A stretch of 64,000 bases of DNA from WTFY01 sp965205685 (GTDB lineage: Bacteria; Pseudomonadota; Gammaproteobacteria; UBA4575). Positions 35,715 through 45,486 of this stretch are shown piece after piece. The stretch spans positions 1 through 64,000 of the forward strand of contig OZ242174.1 of assembly GCA_965205685.1 (NCBI GenBank), given 5' to 3'. The position numbers and the translations under genes were made by a program. Below the pieces are notes generated by a model. That model did not search any database and was not told the DNA's origin. It worked only from the letters and a program-made list of their open reading frames with translations. Position 1 is the first letter of the stretch; every line of letters begins with the position of its first letter.

Positions 35715-37178
35715 ATGCTTCGGGGGATGAAGTCTTTTATCACGTGCCTGATTCTTTCAGGATGGCTGCTCCTTCCAGGATGCGCCACCAACCCGGTCAC
35801 AGGCAAGCAGGATCTGGTGCTGATGACAGAAGACCAAGAGATTGGCTTGGGTCGGCGGGCGCATCGGGAAATGATGCAGCAGTACCGCCCCTACAATGAT
35901 CCTGAACTGCAACGCTATGTCGAAGAGATTGTCCGGGAACTATCGCAACAAAGTCACCGCAAGGACCTGGTATTTCATGTAACGGTTCTGGACAGCCCCC
36001 AGATCAACGCCTTCGCATTGCCGGGTGGCTACATATACATCACACGCGGCATTATGGCCTACATGAACTCGGAAGCCGAGCTGGCAGGTGTGCTGGGTCA
36101 TGAAATCGGGCACGTCACGGCACGGCACGGAGTCCGCCAGCAAAGCGCCGGAACACTGACCGATCTGGTGGGTAAAGGCATAGAGGTCCTGACAGGAAGC
36201 CAAATCGCATCACAGGCTGCAGGGATCGGAGGGGTTGCACTGATTCGCGGCTACGGCCGCAAACACGAACTGGAAGCGGATCGCCTCGGCGCCGAGTATC
36301 TGGCCCGTGTCGGCTATGACCCCGAGGAAATGATCAGCGTTCTGGGAATACTTAAATCCCAAGAAGAGTTCGAAAAGAAACTGGCTGAACAGGAAGGGCG
36401 CGAGCCCAACGTGTACCACGGCATATTCTCGACCCATCCGGATAACGACTCGCGCCTTCAGGAAGTAGTGCAGGCTGCAGACAAATTCAGGTCACCAGTT
36501 GCGCGCAAGGTCAACCGCGAGAGATTTTTGCGCTTGGTAGAGGGACTCACATTCGGTCCTGGCGAAAGTGACGGTGTGTTGCGAGACCAGAAATTTTATC
36601 ATGGGGACTTGGATCTCTTTATTGAGTTCCCCGAAGGCTGGAAGATAGAAAACCTGCCCAGTCGCCTGGTAGCAAGCCCTGCAGACGGGGAACTGCAACT
36701 ACTGGTTGCAGTAGAGGACCTGAACAGATACCTGACCCCAAAAGAATTTCTAACCCGGCAAACCCAAGGGCGGCTCCGCCAGGGTCAAGACATACAGACT
36801 GGAGATTTTGCGGGCTACACGGGGTACACCACCCTGAACATCAAGGGTACGCCGCGGCCGGGACGTGTTGCAGCTGTGATCCAGGGTACACGTGTCTACA
36901 CGATTACGGCCATCGGTAAAGACCAGAGTGTCCTGGACCGCTATGACCGTAGAGTGCTCCACACGGTTCGGAGCATGCGACACCTTAAAGGAGGTGAAAA
37001 AAAACTGGCTGAACCCCAGCGCATCAGGCTGATTCGTGCAAAGCCAGGGGATACTTTCGCTTCCCTGGCAAAACAGTCGACTCTCACCAATCACCCCGTG
37101 GAACAATTGCGACTGATCAACGGTATGTATCCCAAGGGCGAGCTCAAACCCGGCCAATGGATCAAAATTGTCCACTGA
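35715..37178 (+). CDS. M48-family zinc metalloprotease lipoprotein with LysM-like C-terminus
   Basis: A protease of about 487 residues. The N-terminus has a lipoprotein signal (LILSGWLLLPGC, lipobox LPGC), so it should be anchored in the outer membrane facing the periplasm. The zinc site is HEIGH in LGHEIGHVTARHG, with the third ligand Glu in ELEADRLGAEYL. The C-terminal 50 residues (KPGDTFASLAKQS, then LINGMYPKGELKPGQWIKIV) look like a LysM repeat, suggesting peptidoglycan contact. It resembles BepA/YfgC and LoiP relatives in outer-membrane quality control. ATGs at 35715 and 35727 are both plausible; 35670 is not. Confidence 0.88.
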   Translation: MLRGMKSFITCLILSGWLLLPGCATNPVTGKQDLVLMTEDQEIGLGRRAHREMMQQYRPYNDPELQRYVEEIVRELSQQSHRKDLVFHVTVLDSPQINAFALPGGYIYITRGIMAYMNSEAELAGVLGHEIGHVTARHGVRQQSAGTLTDLVGKGIEVLTGSQIASQAAGIGGVALIRGYGRKHELEADRLGAEYLARVGYDPEEMISVLGILKSQEEFEKKLAEQEGREPNVYHGIFSTHPDNDSRLQEVVQAADKFRSPVARKVNRERFLRLVEGLTFGPGESDGVLRDQKFYHGDLDLFIEFPEGWKIENLPSRLVASPADGELQLLVAVEDLNRYLTPKEFLTRQTQGRLRQGQDIQTGDFAGYTGYTTLNIKGTPRPGRVAAVIQGTRVYTITAIGKDQSVLDRYDRRVLHTVRSMRHLKGGEKKLAEPQRIRLIRAKPGDTFASLAKQSTLTNHPVEQLRLINGMYPKGELKPGQWIKIVH

Positions 37179-37227
37179 GTCGATTGCGTATATCAGCCCT
37201 TCATTCTGAATCTTTTGGAAACTTCAC

Positions 37228-38118
37228 ATGACACCTGACAAGGTCTACCTCATCGATTCCAGTATCTACGTGTTTCGCGCCTGGTTTACCGTGCCGAATC
37301 ACATCGTGAATCAAGACAATGAGCCCGTAAACGCCGTGTACGGCTTTGTCGACTTCGTACACCAGTTTCTGAAACAGACGCAGGCCAAGCACATTGCCTT
37401 TGCCTTTGACGAAAGCCTCAGCACCTCCTTCCGTAACCAGCTGTATCCTGAATACAAGGCGAATCGTGAACCTGCCCCCCAGGAACTCAAACGGCAGTTT
37501 GTCTACTGCCGGGAACTTTTGCAGGCCTCGGGATTATTCGAGACAGCACAACCCAAATATGAAGCGGACGACATCATAGGTACGCTGGCCAGACAAATGC
37601 GCCGGCGCGGTCATCCGATTACCATCGTGACCTCAGACAAGGATCTGGCACAGCTTATTTTTAAAAACGACATTCTGTGGAATTTTGCAAAAGGCCAGCG
37701 ACACTCCATCCCCCAGATCAGAAAACAGTTTGGCGTCGACCCAAGCCAGATCGCTGACCAGCTCGCCATCGCGGGTGACAAGACGGATAACATCGAAGGC
37801 GCACCGGGCATTGGCATGGCCACTGCAGCCAAGTTGCTGAACCAGTTTTCCAGCCTAGAAGAATTGCTCAGTAACTGTGCGGAAATCAGCTCGATGAACA
37901 TTCGTGGAGCCAAGCGCATCCAAGGCCTGATTGAGGATCACCAGGAGCATCTGTTGCTGTATAAGAAGCTGACAACGATTTATTGTGACATCGATTTCTC
38001 CGACGACATCAGCCTGGAACGGAAACCTCCTGATTTTCCGACCCTTGAGAAGTTGTTTGACAAATTAGGGTTCAGCAAATATCGACGTGAGCGATGGCTG
38101 AGTGTCCTTGGAGCCTGA
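37228..38118 (+). CDS. 5'-3' exonuclease, ExoIX/Pol I N-terminal-domain type
   Basis: A 296-residue stand-alone flap-nuclease-like protein. It has the N-terminal LIDSSIYVFRAWF, the metal acids in AFDESLSTSFRNQLYPEYKANR and KYEADDIIG, SDKDLAQL, and the helix-hairpin-helix block AGDKTDNIEGAPGIG. It resembles the nuclease domain of DNA polymerase I and the Xni protein; Xni is shorter (about 250) and lacks some acids, so this may be the more complete exonuclease type. The following kinase gene overlaps its end by 17 bases. Confidence 0.9.
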   Translation: MTPDKVYLIDSSIYVFRAWFTVPNHIVNQDNEPVNAVYGFVDFVHQFLKQTQAKHIAFAFDESLSTSFRNQLYPEYKANREPAPQELKRQFVYCRELLQASGLFETAQPKYEADDIIGTLARQMRRRGHPITIVTSDKDLAQLIFKNDILWNFAKGQRHSIPQIRKQFGVDPSQIADQLAIAGDKTDNIEGAPGIGMATAAKLLNQFSSLEELLSNCAEISSMNIRGAKRIQGLIEDHQEHLLLYKKLTTIYCDIDFSDDISLERKPPDFPTLEKLFDKLGFSKYRRERWLSVLGA

Positions 38119-39010
38119 AACAGCAGACGCGTGCATCGACCTGCAGTCGCTGGAAGTGCATCTGAGCAGGAAAATTGCAAAGCCTCTGCACATTGAAAAA
38201 ATCACACCGATTGCAGGCGGTGACATCAGTAAAACCTTTAAAGTTCAGTGCAAACCCAATCCTTGTTTTTTAAAAATTCACCACACAAGCATGTATGCCA
38301 TGCTGCAAAGCGAAGCACGGAATCTGGAGGCTCTGGGCAAGACAGAGACCTTGCGTGTCCCGCTGCCTATTGCCCATGGACAGGTCGGCAATCACTGCTA
38401 TCTTTTGCTTGAATTTCTGGAACTTCATCAAAGTGGGCCTGGTGCTACCTTGGGTAGACTGCTTGCCCGATTGCACCGGCATACAGAAAGCTACTACGGC
38501 TGGTTCGAGGACAACTGGATCGGCACGACTTCACAACCGAACACGAAGTGCACGGACTGGGTTTCATTCTGGCGTCATAGACGGCTTGCACATCAACTGA
38601 AGCTGGCGAAGCATAACTGCGCCCCGAACACGCTGCTAGAACATGGCGAACATTTGCTGTGTGATATGGACGGACTGTTTGAGAATTACTCACCAGAATC
38701 CAACCTTTTGCACGGTGATCTTTGGTCAGGAAATTTTGCCTTCGACGCAAAGGCAAGACCGGTAGTTTATGACCCGGCCTGTTATTACGGGGACCGGGAA
38801 ACCGATCTCGCCATGACTGAGCTATTTGGTGGCTTCAGTCGAGAATTCTACAGCGCCTACATGGAGGCATACCCTCTGGACGGGGGCTACCGGGTACGCA
38901 AGGATTTCTACAATCTCTATCACGTCCTGAACCACTTCAACTTGTTTGGCGGCAGTTATGCCAAGCAGGCCGAGCAAACTTGCCTGAAAGTACTCAGCGA
39001 GCTCAAGTAG
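38102..39010 (+). CDS. Fructosamine kinase family protein
   Basis: A 302-residue aminoglycoside-phosphotransferase-fold kinase. Visible are the ATP-side segment CFLKIH, EARNLEAL, the catalytic HGDLWSGN and the metal Asp in YDPACYYGDRETDLAM, then ELFGGFS. Members phosphorylate fructosamines or ribulosamines on glycated proteins so that the adduct breaks down. The GTG start at 38102 lies inside the end of the nuclease gene, showing translational coupling. Confidence 0.92.
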   Translation: MSLEPETADACIDLQSLEVHLSRKIAKPLHIEKITPIAGGDISKTFKVQCKPNPCFLKIHHTSMYAMLQSEARNLEALGKTETLRVPLPIAHGQVGNHCYLLLEFLELHQSGPGATLGRLLARLHRHTESYYGWFEDNWIGTTSQPNTKCTDWVSFWRHRRLAHQLKLAKHNCAPNTLLEHGEHLLCDMDGLFENYSPESNLLHGDLWSGNFAFDAKARPVVYDPACYYGDRETDLAMTELFGGFSREFYSAYMEAYPLDGGYRVRKDFYNLYHVLNHFNLFGGSYAKQAEQTCLKVLSELK

Positions 39011-39030
39011 TTAGCTGTCAGAACGTCACA

Positions 39031-40134
39031 CTATTGTTTCGCACCCAGCTGCAGTGCGCGCTGGCGAACGGTTTCCCGCTCTTCGGGCACCTTAGGGCTC
39101 TGGGTGCATTCCGGCCAGCCCTGTATATGCCGGGAGATGATCCGCGTCAGGGCTTGGATATGCGCATGTGTGTCATTCAGGGCCGGGATGTAGTTGAAAG
39201 ACTTTCCTCCACTGCGTAGAAATATTTCATGATTCTGCATATCGATTTCTTCCAGGGTCTCAATGCAGTCGGCTGAAAATCCAGGGCAAAATACATCAAC
39301 TGATTCGATCCCTTCAGAAGGCAGTTTTTTCAGGGTTTTATCGGTATAGGGCTGCAACCATTCGGTCATGCCGAAACGCGATTGAAAAGTAAGCAGCCAG
39401 TCCTCGTCGTTCAAGCCCAGCTGTTCTGCAATCAAGCGTGCTGTTTGATGACATTCGCAGTGATAGGGGTCTCCCTGCAACAGACTACGCTTTGGCAGTC
39501 CGTGAAAAGAAAACAACAGCCTCTGGCTGCGCGGATGCTGCTCCCAGTGTGAACTGATCCGTTCTGCACAGGCACGAATATACTCAGGTTCCGCACCGTA
39601 ACAGTTGATCATGCGTATTTCCGGGATCCACCTCAATTGCTCAAACTGCTTCGCCAGCGCGTCAAATGTAGAGGCCGCGGTACTGGCAGAATACTGTGGG
39701 TACATGGGAAATATCAGTATGCGACGGGCATTATTTTCCTGCAGAATTTGCAAGGCCGATGCTATCGAAGGCTGGCCATAACGCATGGCGAGGACCACCT
39801 TTACCCGGCCGGCACAAGATTCCTGCAATGCCGTCTGCAATGCGGATTCCTGCTTTTTTCCAATGGCCAAGAGCGGCGAGCCTTCTTCAGTCCAGATTTT
39901 GACGTAAGACTCAACTTTTTTCCGTGGCCGCAACTGCAGCACTGCCGTATGCAGAATCAACCACCACAGGGCTCTGGGCATCTCAACAACCCTCGGGTCC
40001 CATAAAAACTCTGCAAGAAATTTCCGGATAGCACGGATTGTCGGCGCATCCGGTGTACCCAGGTTGACAATCAGCACGCCAAGGCAGGTGTCGTCCCCGT
40101 GAACATGATCCTTTTTACCTTTGTATTTCAACAT
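39031..40134 (-). CDS. hemH: Ferrochelatase
   Basis: A 367-residue enzyme inserting Fe(2+) into protoporphyrin IX. It has GVLIVNLGTPDAP at the start, the GSPL segment, MRYGQPS, FPMYPQYSAST, the catalytic His in SFHGLPKRSL, and the Glu region CPGFSADCIETLEEID. The ATG at 40134 is preferred; the frame is open to 40224 but the extra residues are not conserved. It converges with the fructosamine kinase gene, 20 bases apart. Confidence 0.95.
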   Translation of the reverse strand: MLKYKGKKDHVHGDDTCLGVLIVNLGTPDAPTIRAIRKFLAEFLWDPRVVEMPRALWWLILHTAVLQLRPRKKVESYVKIWTEEGSPLLAIGKKQESALQTALQESCAGRVKVVLAMRYGQPSIASALQILQENNARRILIFPMYPQYSASTAASTFDALAKQFEQLRWIPEIRMINCYGAEPEYIRACAERISSHWEQHPRSQRLLFSFHGLPKRSLLQGDPYHCECHQTARLIAEQLGLNDEDWLLTFQSRFGMTEWLQPYTDKTLKKLPSEGIESVDVFCPGFSADCIETLEEIDMQNHEIFLRSGGKSFNYIPALNDTHAHIQALTRIISRHIQGWPECTQSPKVPEERETVRQRALQLGAKQ

Positions 40135-40252
40135 CAATGTGAACTGCTTAATATCACCTGCAGCGAATCCCGGCCATAGGTGGAGGAAAAATGTGAGGCC
40201 TGTCGACCTCGACAGCCGGCACAATTTTTTGTTCCTCCAAGGGTACTGTCAA

Positions 40253-40843
40253 TTATGCCAGTTTGTTGAAACGCTTATGCAAGGGGCTAGTACGTGGGAA
40301 ATGTGCCAGCAAAAACTTCATCTGGTCAGCGAGTACACGATGCCCCTGCAAAAAAATGTATTCTGCATGAGTGGGAGTAAAAGGAATTGCAAGCAACTGC
40401 ATGTTGGCCTGCTCGGGGGTTTGCCCGGCTTTATGATTATTGCAGCGCTTACAGGCAGTGACGACATTGTTCCAGTCATCATAACCACCCTGGCTCAGAG
40501 GGCGCACATGATCTCTTGACAAGTCACGTCGAGTGAATTGTTGGCCGCAGTACATGCACAGGTTGGCATCCCGCTTGAACAATGCACGATTATTCAGGGG
40601 AGGGATATAGCTGTCATGCAAGGAGCGGTTGCTGCCCTGTGTGGCAATGATGGAATGGACCTCGATTTGACTGCGAAGACCACTGCGCGCATTGATGCCG
40701 CCGCGTACAACATACAGGCGCTCTCCGCAGGTATAGGCTACCTGCTCAATATGGTACAGGCGTACCGCATCCTGGTAATTCACCCATTCCATGGGCATGC
40801 CTGATACATCCGTGCGTAGTATTTGTAGGTTGAAGTTGTTCAC
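40253..40843 (-). CDS. HNH endonuclease family protein
   Basis: A protein of about 196 residues with a C-terminal HNH domain: a CMYCG zinc pair, LSRDHVRPLSQGG (His-rich first motif), WNNVVTACKRCNNHKAG (Asn/His with the second CxxC pair). The N-terminal half (LRTDVSGMPMEWVNYQDAVRLY) is typical of small chromosomal HNH proteins widespread in gammaproteobacteria and not linked to mobile elements. Cellular role is unknown. I place the start at GTG 40843, just before the conserved part; an in-frame ATG at 40909 would add 22 residues. The gene is monocistronic. Confidence 0.82.
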   Translation of the reverse strand: MNNFNLQILRTDVSGMPMEWVNYQDAVRLYHIEQVAYTCGERLYVVRGGINARSGLRSQIEVHSIIATQGSNRSLHDSYIPPLNNRALFKRDANLCMYCGQQFTRRDLSRDHVRPLSQGGYDDWNNVVTACKRCNNHKAGQTPEQANMQLLAIPFTPTHAEYIFLQGHRVLADQMKFLLAHFPRTSPLHKRFNKLA

Positions 40844-40909
40844 TGGTTCACCGAAGCCACTCACAACGAGGCCAGAACACACTTTGTCGCACTTGTAAGA
40901 TTGGAGCAT

Positions 40910-41303
40910 GTGAATACTACACTATTTCTACACATGCAATGACCTCCCACCCTGCCGGGAAGGCCGCATCGCCTGCAGAAACAAAAGAAAAGGCTTGTAC
41001 AGGCATGTGCTATGAAAGGGATATCCAGCAATATTGATGTGGTTTATTCACATTTGGCGCTAAGCATGATGCGATCATGCTCCGGATCACTGGAACCCGT
41101 GCATCAAGATAGATCATTGATTTTAAAGGGTTCATCTGATGATTTTTGATAATTCCTACAAACCGAAGATTTTTTAAAGTGGCATGGAGGCCTGGAACGA
41201 CATTTTATCCACAGAATTATCCACAGCATGCCGAGCGAAGCAGGCACGTACTAGGCAAGGCCCAAACAGCAATTGAAGTGCCTTGGTAGACTATTGCATC
41301 ACT
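40910..41303. other. Non-coding region upstream of priA with two exact DnaA boxes
   Basis: About 394 bases with no credible gene. The 10-base word TTATCCACAG occurs twice in direct repeat at 41205 and 41217, 12 bases apart, about 80 bases before priA. Both copies are exact DnaA boxes. The rest is AT-rich without other clear structure. DnaA could control priA, or the site could titrate DnaA. Confidence 0.55.
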
Positions 41304-43508
41304 ATGCCAGCACTCCCCGTTTTAAAAATTGCGCTGCCTGTACCACTGTATAAGTATTTCGAGTACAGAGCCCCTCTGGGCACTGCCTTCGACAACATCC
41401 AGGTGGGGGTGCGTGTCCGTGCGCCATTCGGAAAACGAATTCTCACTGGCATCGTTGTAGAGAAATGCCCCAAGTCCTCGCTTGCCCCGGACAAGCTCAA
41501 GACAGTCCAGGAAATTCTGGATACCGAGCCTGTATTTGATCCTGTCTTGAAAAAACTGCTGTTTTGGGTAGCACGATATTATCAGCAACCAACGGGTGAA
41601 GTGCTCAATGCTGCCCTTCCAAAGGCATTGCGAAAGCAGAAGCATATCCGCACTGCCTCCAAGGCCATCTACCGCGCCTGTACGAAAAAGGCCATCGGAC
41701 AACTGTTGGATAGGGCACCCAAACAAAGGCAGGTGTTTGAACTCATCAAAGCGCATCCCGCAGGCCTTACTGCCGATGAGATAACTGCACACATGAGTCA
41801 CTGGCACCCATTTGTCCATGCCTTGATAGACAAGAATCTTGTCCAGAAAACCACGTGTAACAAAGTCTCCGCAAAACCTCCTCGTGCTGTTGCAGAATCC
41901 TTGACCCTCAATCAGGAACAACGTCATGCCTTCGAGCAGGTCCATCGAAGTATCCGTCAATTTGGTGTCTACCTGCTGGCAGGTGTGACCGGCAGTGGCA
42001 AAACCGAGGTGTACCTCGCTCTGGCAAAGGATGTAATAGCGCGTGGCAAGCAGGTATTGATACTTGTTCCAGAGATCGGGTTGACGCCACAGTTAGTACA
42101 GAGAATTGAATCCAGGCTGAACATTCAAGTCGCACTGATGCACTCTGATTTAAGCACGGGCGAAGGAGCACAGACATGGTTACAGGCCAACACAGGCCAG
42201 GCGAGTATCGTTGTTGGTACCCGGTCAGCCATATTTCTACCTTTCAGAAACCTTGGCCTGATCGTAGTCGATGAGGAGCATGACCTATCATTCAAGCAAC
42301 AGGAAGGCATCCTGTACAGCGCACGTGACGTTGCGGTTTATCGGGCCAAGCAACTTTCAATTCCTATCGTTTTGGGCAGTGCAACACCTTCTCTGGAAAG
42401 CCAGCACAATGCCATTTTGGGCCATTACCGAAATGTCACTTTGAGCAAACGTGCAAAACTTGCCAAGATTCCCCAAGTGAAGCTGATCGACCTGCGTTCC
42501 AAACACGCCATAGATGGTCTGTCGAGTGAGTTGTTGCAGGCCATAGAGACTGAACTCAAACAAAAACACCAAGTTCTGCTCTTTTTGAACCGGCGCGGTT
42601 TTGCTCCTGTTCTGCTTTGTCATGATTGTGCCTGGACGGCCGAGTGCGCGCGTTGCGACTCACACATGGTTTTTTACAAGGGACAGGACATTATCAAGTG
42701 TCACCACTGCCAGAAACAGGAAAAAGCTCCTGTGGCATGTCCGCAATGCGGTTCAGAAAACCTCATATTCTTGGGCGAAGGGACACAGCGTATTGAGAAC
42801 CGTCTCAAGAAAATTTTTCCCGACACTGCCATGATACGCATTGATCGCGATAGCACGCGCAAAAAACATACTCTTCAGGATAAGCTGGAGGAGGTACGCC
42901 AGGGTAAACACCAGATAATCATTGGCACACAGATGCTCGCCAAGGGACATGACTTTCCCAATGTAACCCTGGTAGGCATCCTGAATGTTGATCACGGATT
43001 ATTGAGCAGTGACTTCCGCGCTTCGGAGCGCTTGGCACAATTAATTGTGCAGGTGTCAGGCAGGGCAGGACGATCCGCAAAAAAAGGCAGGGTACTGCTG
43101 CAAACCCACCAGCCTGAGCATCCTTTGCTCAACCGTTTGCTGACGCATGGCTATCAGGATTTTTCCAAAGAAGTCCTTCGGCAACGTGAACGCTGTGTGC
43201 TGCCCCCCTTTTCCTTCATGCTGCTGGTTCGTGCGCGCGCGCAACAACAAGATTTGACCTATCGATTCTTGCGGGAAATCAAATCCTCGATGCTGCCCTC
43301 AAACTCATCGAGCCTGAACCTGTTCGGACCTATTCCTGCCAGTCTCGAACGCAAGGCTGGCATGTATCAAAGCCAATTGGTAGCCATTGCCACCAGCAGA
43401 AAGGCGATACAAGCACGCCTGCCCAACTGGACCACGGTGATTCAGCAACATCCGCTTGCAAAACGCGTACGCTGGAACATCGAAGTGGACCCGCTTGAAA
43501 CTGCCTGA
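41304..43508 (+). CDS. priA: Primosomal protein N', replication restart helicase
   Basis: A 734-residue 3'-5' helicase that reloads the replisome at stalled forks. The N-terminal 3'-DNA-binding domain starts LKIALPVPLYKYFEY. Walker A is GVTGSGKTEVYL, DEAH-box is DEEHD, and the zinc-binding region carries the CxxC series LCHDCAWTAECARC...CHHC...CPQCG. The final helicase motifs include GTQMLAKGHDFPNVTLVG and QVSGRAGR. The ATG at 41304 is preferred over a TTG seven codons earlier. Confidence 0.97.
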   Translation: MPALPVLKIALPVPLYKYFEYRAPLGTAFDNIQVGVRVRAPFGKRILTGIVVEKCPKSSLAPDKLKTVQEILDTEPVFDPVLKKLLFWVARYYQQPTGEVLNAALPKALRKQKHIRTASKAIYRACTKKAIGQLLDRAPKQRQVFELIKAHPAGLTADEITAHMSHWHPFVHALIDKNLVQKTTCNKVSAKPPRAVAESLTLNQEQRHAFEQVHRSIRQFGVYLLAGVTGSGKTEVYLALAKDVIARGKQVLILVPEIGLTPQLVQRIESRLNIQVALMHSDLSTGEGAQTWLQANTGQASIVVGTRSAIFLPFRNLGLIVVDEEHDLSFKQQEGILYSARDVAVYRAKQLSIPIVLGSATPSLESQHNAILGHYRNVTLSKRAKLAKIPQVKLIDLRSKHAIDGLSSELLQAIETELKQKHQVLLFLNRRGFAPVLLCHDCAWTAECARCDSHMVFYKGQDIIKCHHCQKQEKAPVACPQCGSENLIFLGEGTQRIENRLKKIFPDTAMIRIDRDSTRKKHTLQDKLEEVRQGKHQIIIGTQMLAKGHDFPNVTLVGILNVDHGLLSSDFRASERLAQLIVQVSGRAGRSAKKGRVLLQTHQPEHPLLNRLLTHGYQDFSKEVLRQRERCVLPPFSFMLLVRARAQQQDLTYRFLREIKSSMLPSNSSSLNLFGPIPASLERKAGMYQSQLVAIATSRKAIQARLPNWTTVIQQHPLAKRVRWNIEVDPLETA

Positions 43509-43726
43509 TCAGCAATGCTGAAATCCGGGCGACATTTTCCATGTAATTCTCCGGCCTGTACGGACATTCTCTTTGATCCTGAAGCGGCACAATTTTGCAA
43601 GAAACCCCAAGTTTCGTGAGCGATTAAAGTCAGAAAATTGCCAAGCCATATACCTTGTCAAATTCGCGTACAGGGTAGTTACATTTGGGTACAATGCAGC
43701 CTGCCTTACAGGATTATCCTTTCTTC

Positions 43727-45478
43727 ATGCAAGCCCAAATCTCGAAACTGCTAGCTGCCGCGGTATCCAGTCTACAAGATGCAGGAGATTTGCCTGCCGA
43801 CACGAACATTGCTGTTCAGGTTACTCGCAGCAAAGATGGCACGCATGGCGATTTTGCCTCCAATTTGGCGCTCCAGCTGTCTAAAGCTGCCAAGGTGCCG
43901 GCACGTACACTAGCTGAAAAAATTGCAGCACATATTCCGGAGGACTCCAGCATCGCTAGAGTTGAGATTGCAGGCCCCGGATTTATAAATTTTTATTTAC
44001 ACACCAACCATGACGCAGGAATACTGCGCCAAATCCTTCAAACTAAGGAGGGTTTTGGCCGTAACAGAGCACATACGGGCAGGAAGATACTGATCGAATT
44101 TGTCTCGGCCAATCCTACCGGGCCCCTGCATGTCGGCCATGGACGAGGAGCCGCTTACGGGGCATCCATTGCCCACCTCCTAGAGGCCGTAGGCCACCAG
44201 GTACAGCGTGAATACTATATAAACGATACAGGCCGCCAGATGGATATCCTGGCTGTTTCCGTGTGGCTCAGGTACCTAGAGCTTTGTGGACAGACCCTGC
44301 ATTTCCCTGACAATGCCTACCAAGGCGACTATATTTGGGATATTGCGGCATCTGTGCACCGTGAGCACGAGCATGCCTTCTTCCATCCTGCAGAGGCCCT
44401 GGATTTGCAATCTGGCAACCACACCGATGGAAAAGTGGATGCAGAAAGTCACATCGATACGGTTATCGACAAGGCAAAAAATCTACTTACAGAAGACGAC
44501 TACAAGACGTTGCTTGACTATGCACTCGGTACGCTGACACGTGACATCCAGAACGATCTGGAATTATTTGCTGTTACCTTCGATCAATGGTATTCCGAGC
44601 AGTCATTAGGTCAGGCAAGAATACAGGAAGCTCTCGACACCTTGACGAGAAATGGACACACCTACCAAAAGGACGGTGCACTATTGTTCAACAGTACAGC
44701 ATTCGGCGACGAGAAAGACCGCGTGCTGATACGAAAAAACGGCAAGGCTACTTATTTTGCCTCCGACATTGCTTACCATCTGGACAAGTATGATCGCAAC
44801 TTCGATCAACTGATCAACATCTGGGGCGCAGATCACCACGGCTATATGGCTCGAATCCGGGCCGCCTTGCAGGCACTTGGCAAAGACACTGGTCGTTTGC
44901 AGATCCTGCTCGTACAGTTTGCCAATCTTTATGAGAATGGTGAAAGGCTTCCCATGTCCACGCGCTCTGGAGAATTCGTTACCTTGCGGCAATTGCGCAA
45001 ACAGATTGGAAAAGATGCCGCACGGTTTTTCTATGTAATGCGAAAATGTGAACAACACCTGGATTTTGATTTAGATCTGGCGACCTCAAAAACCCATGAC
45101 AATCCCGTATATTACGTGCAGTATGCGCATGCCAGAATTTGCAGTATCTTGAAACAAGGCTCGACCCCGTTACAGGATGAAATCCTGGCCGATATCGATG
45201 ATGAGCTGCTGGCTTCGGAACAGGAAAAAAGCCTGGTGAAGCAACTGGCGCAGTTCCCGGAAAGTGTACAGGTAGCAGCCGACCAGTTAGCGCCGCATAT
45301 TGTCGTCAATTACCTACGCGAGCTTGCAAGTTCCTTTCATCGTTTTTATAACGCGCATCAAGTTCTTGTGCCTGAACCTGAAATGCGGAATGCACGACTC
45401 AAGCTGATCCGGGCCACACAAATTGTACTCGAAAATGGTCTGAAACTGCTTGATGTAAGTGCGCCTGAGCAAATGTAG
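43727..45478 (+). CDS. argS: Arginyl-tRNA synthetase
   Basis: A 583-residue class I synthetase with the HIGH-like HVGHGRGA following SANPTGPL, an N-terminal Add-1 domain, and the anticodon-binding C-terminus with the DALR-like block ending. The KMSK-like segment is LPMSTRSG. I chose ATG 43727, with AGGATT upstream, as it gives the usual MQxQI start; ATG 43694 is possible. It is followed 8 bases later by the SPOR gene, a pair often seen in gammaproteobacteria beside priA. Confidence 0.95.
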   Translation: MQAQISKLLAAAVSSLQDAGDLPADTNIAVQVTRSKDGTHGDFASNLALQLSKAAKVPARTLAEKIAAHIPEDSSIARVEIAGPGFINFYLHTNHDAGILRQILQTKEGFGRNRAHTGRKILIEFVSANPTGPLHVGHGRGAAYGASIAHLLEAVGHQVQREYYINDTGRQMDILAVSVWLRYLELCGQTLHFPDNAYQGDYIWDIAASVHREHEHAFFHPAEALDLQSGNHTDGKVDAESHIDTVIDKAKNLLTEDDYKTLLDYALGTLTRDIQNDLELFAVTFDQWYSEQSLGQARIQEALDTLTRNGHTYQKDGALLFNSTAFGDEKDRVLIRKNGKATYFASDIAYHLDKYDRNFDQLINIWGADHHGYMARIRAALQALGKDTGRLQILLVQFANLYENGERLPMSTRSGEFVTLRQLRKQIGKDAARFFYVMRKCEQHLDFDLDLATSKTHDNPVYYVQYAHARICSILKQGSTPLQDEILADIDDELLASEQEKSLVKQLAQFPESVQVAADQLAPHIVVNYLRELASSFHRFYNAHQVLVPEPEMRNARLKLIRATQIVLENGLKLLDVSAPEQM

Positions 45479-45486
45479 AGGTAAAT

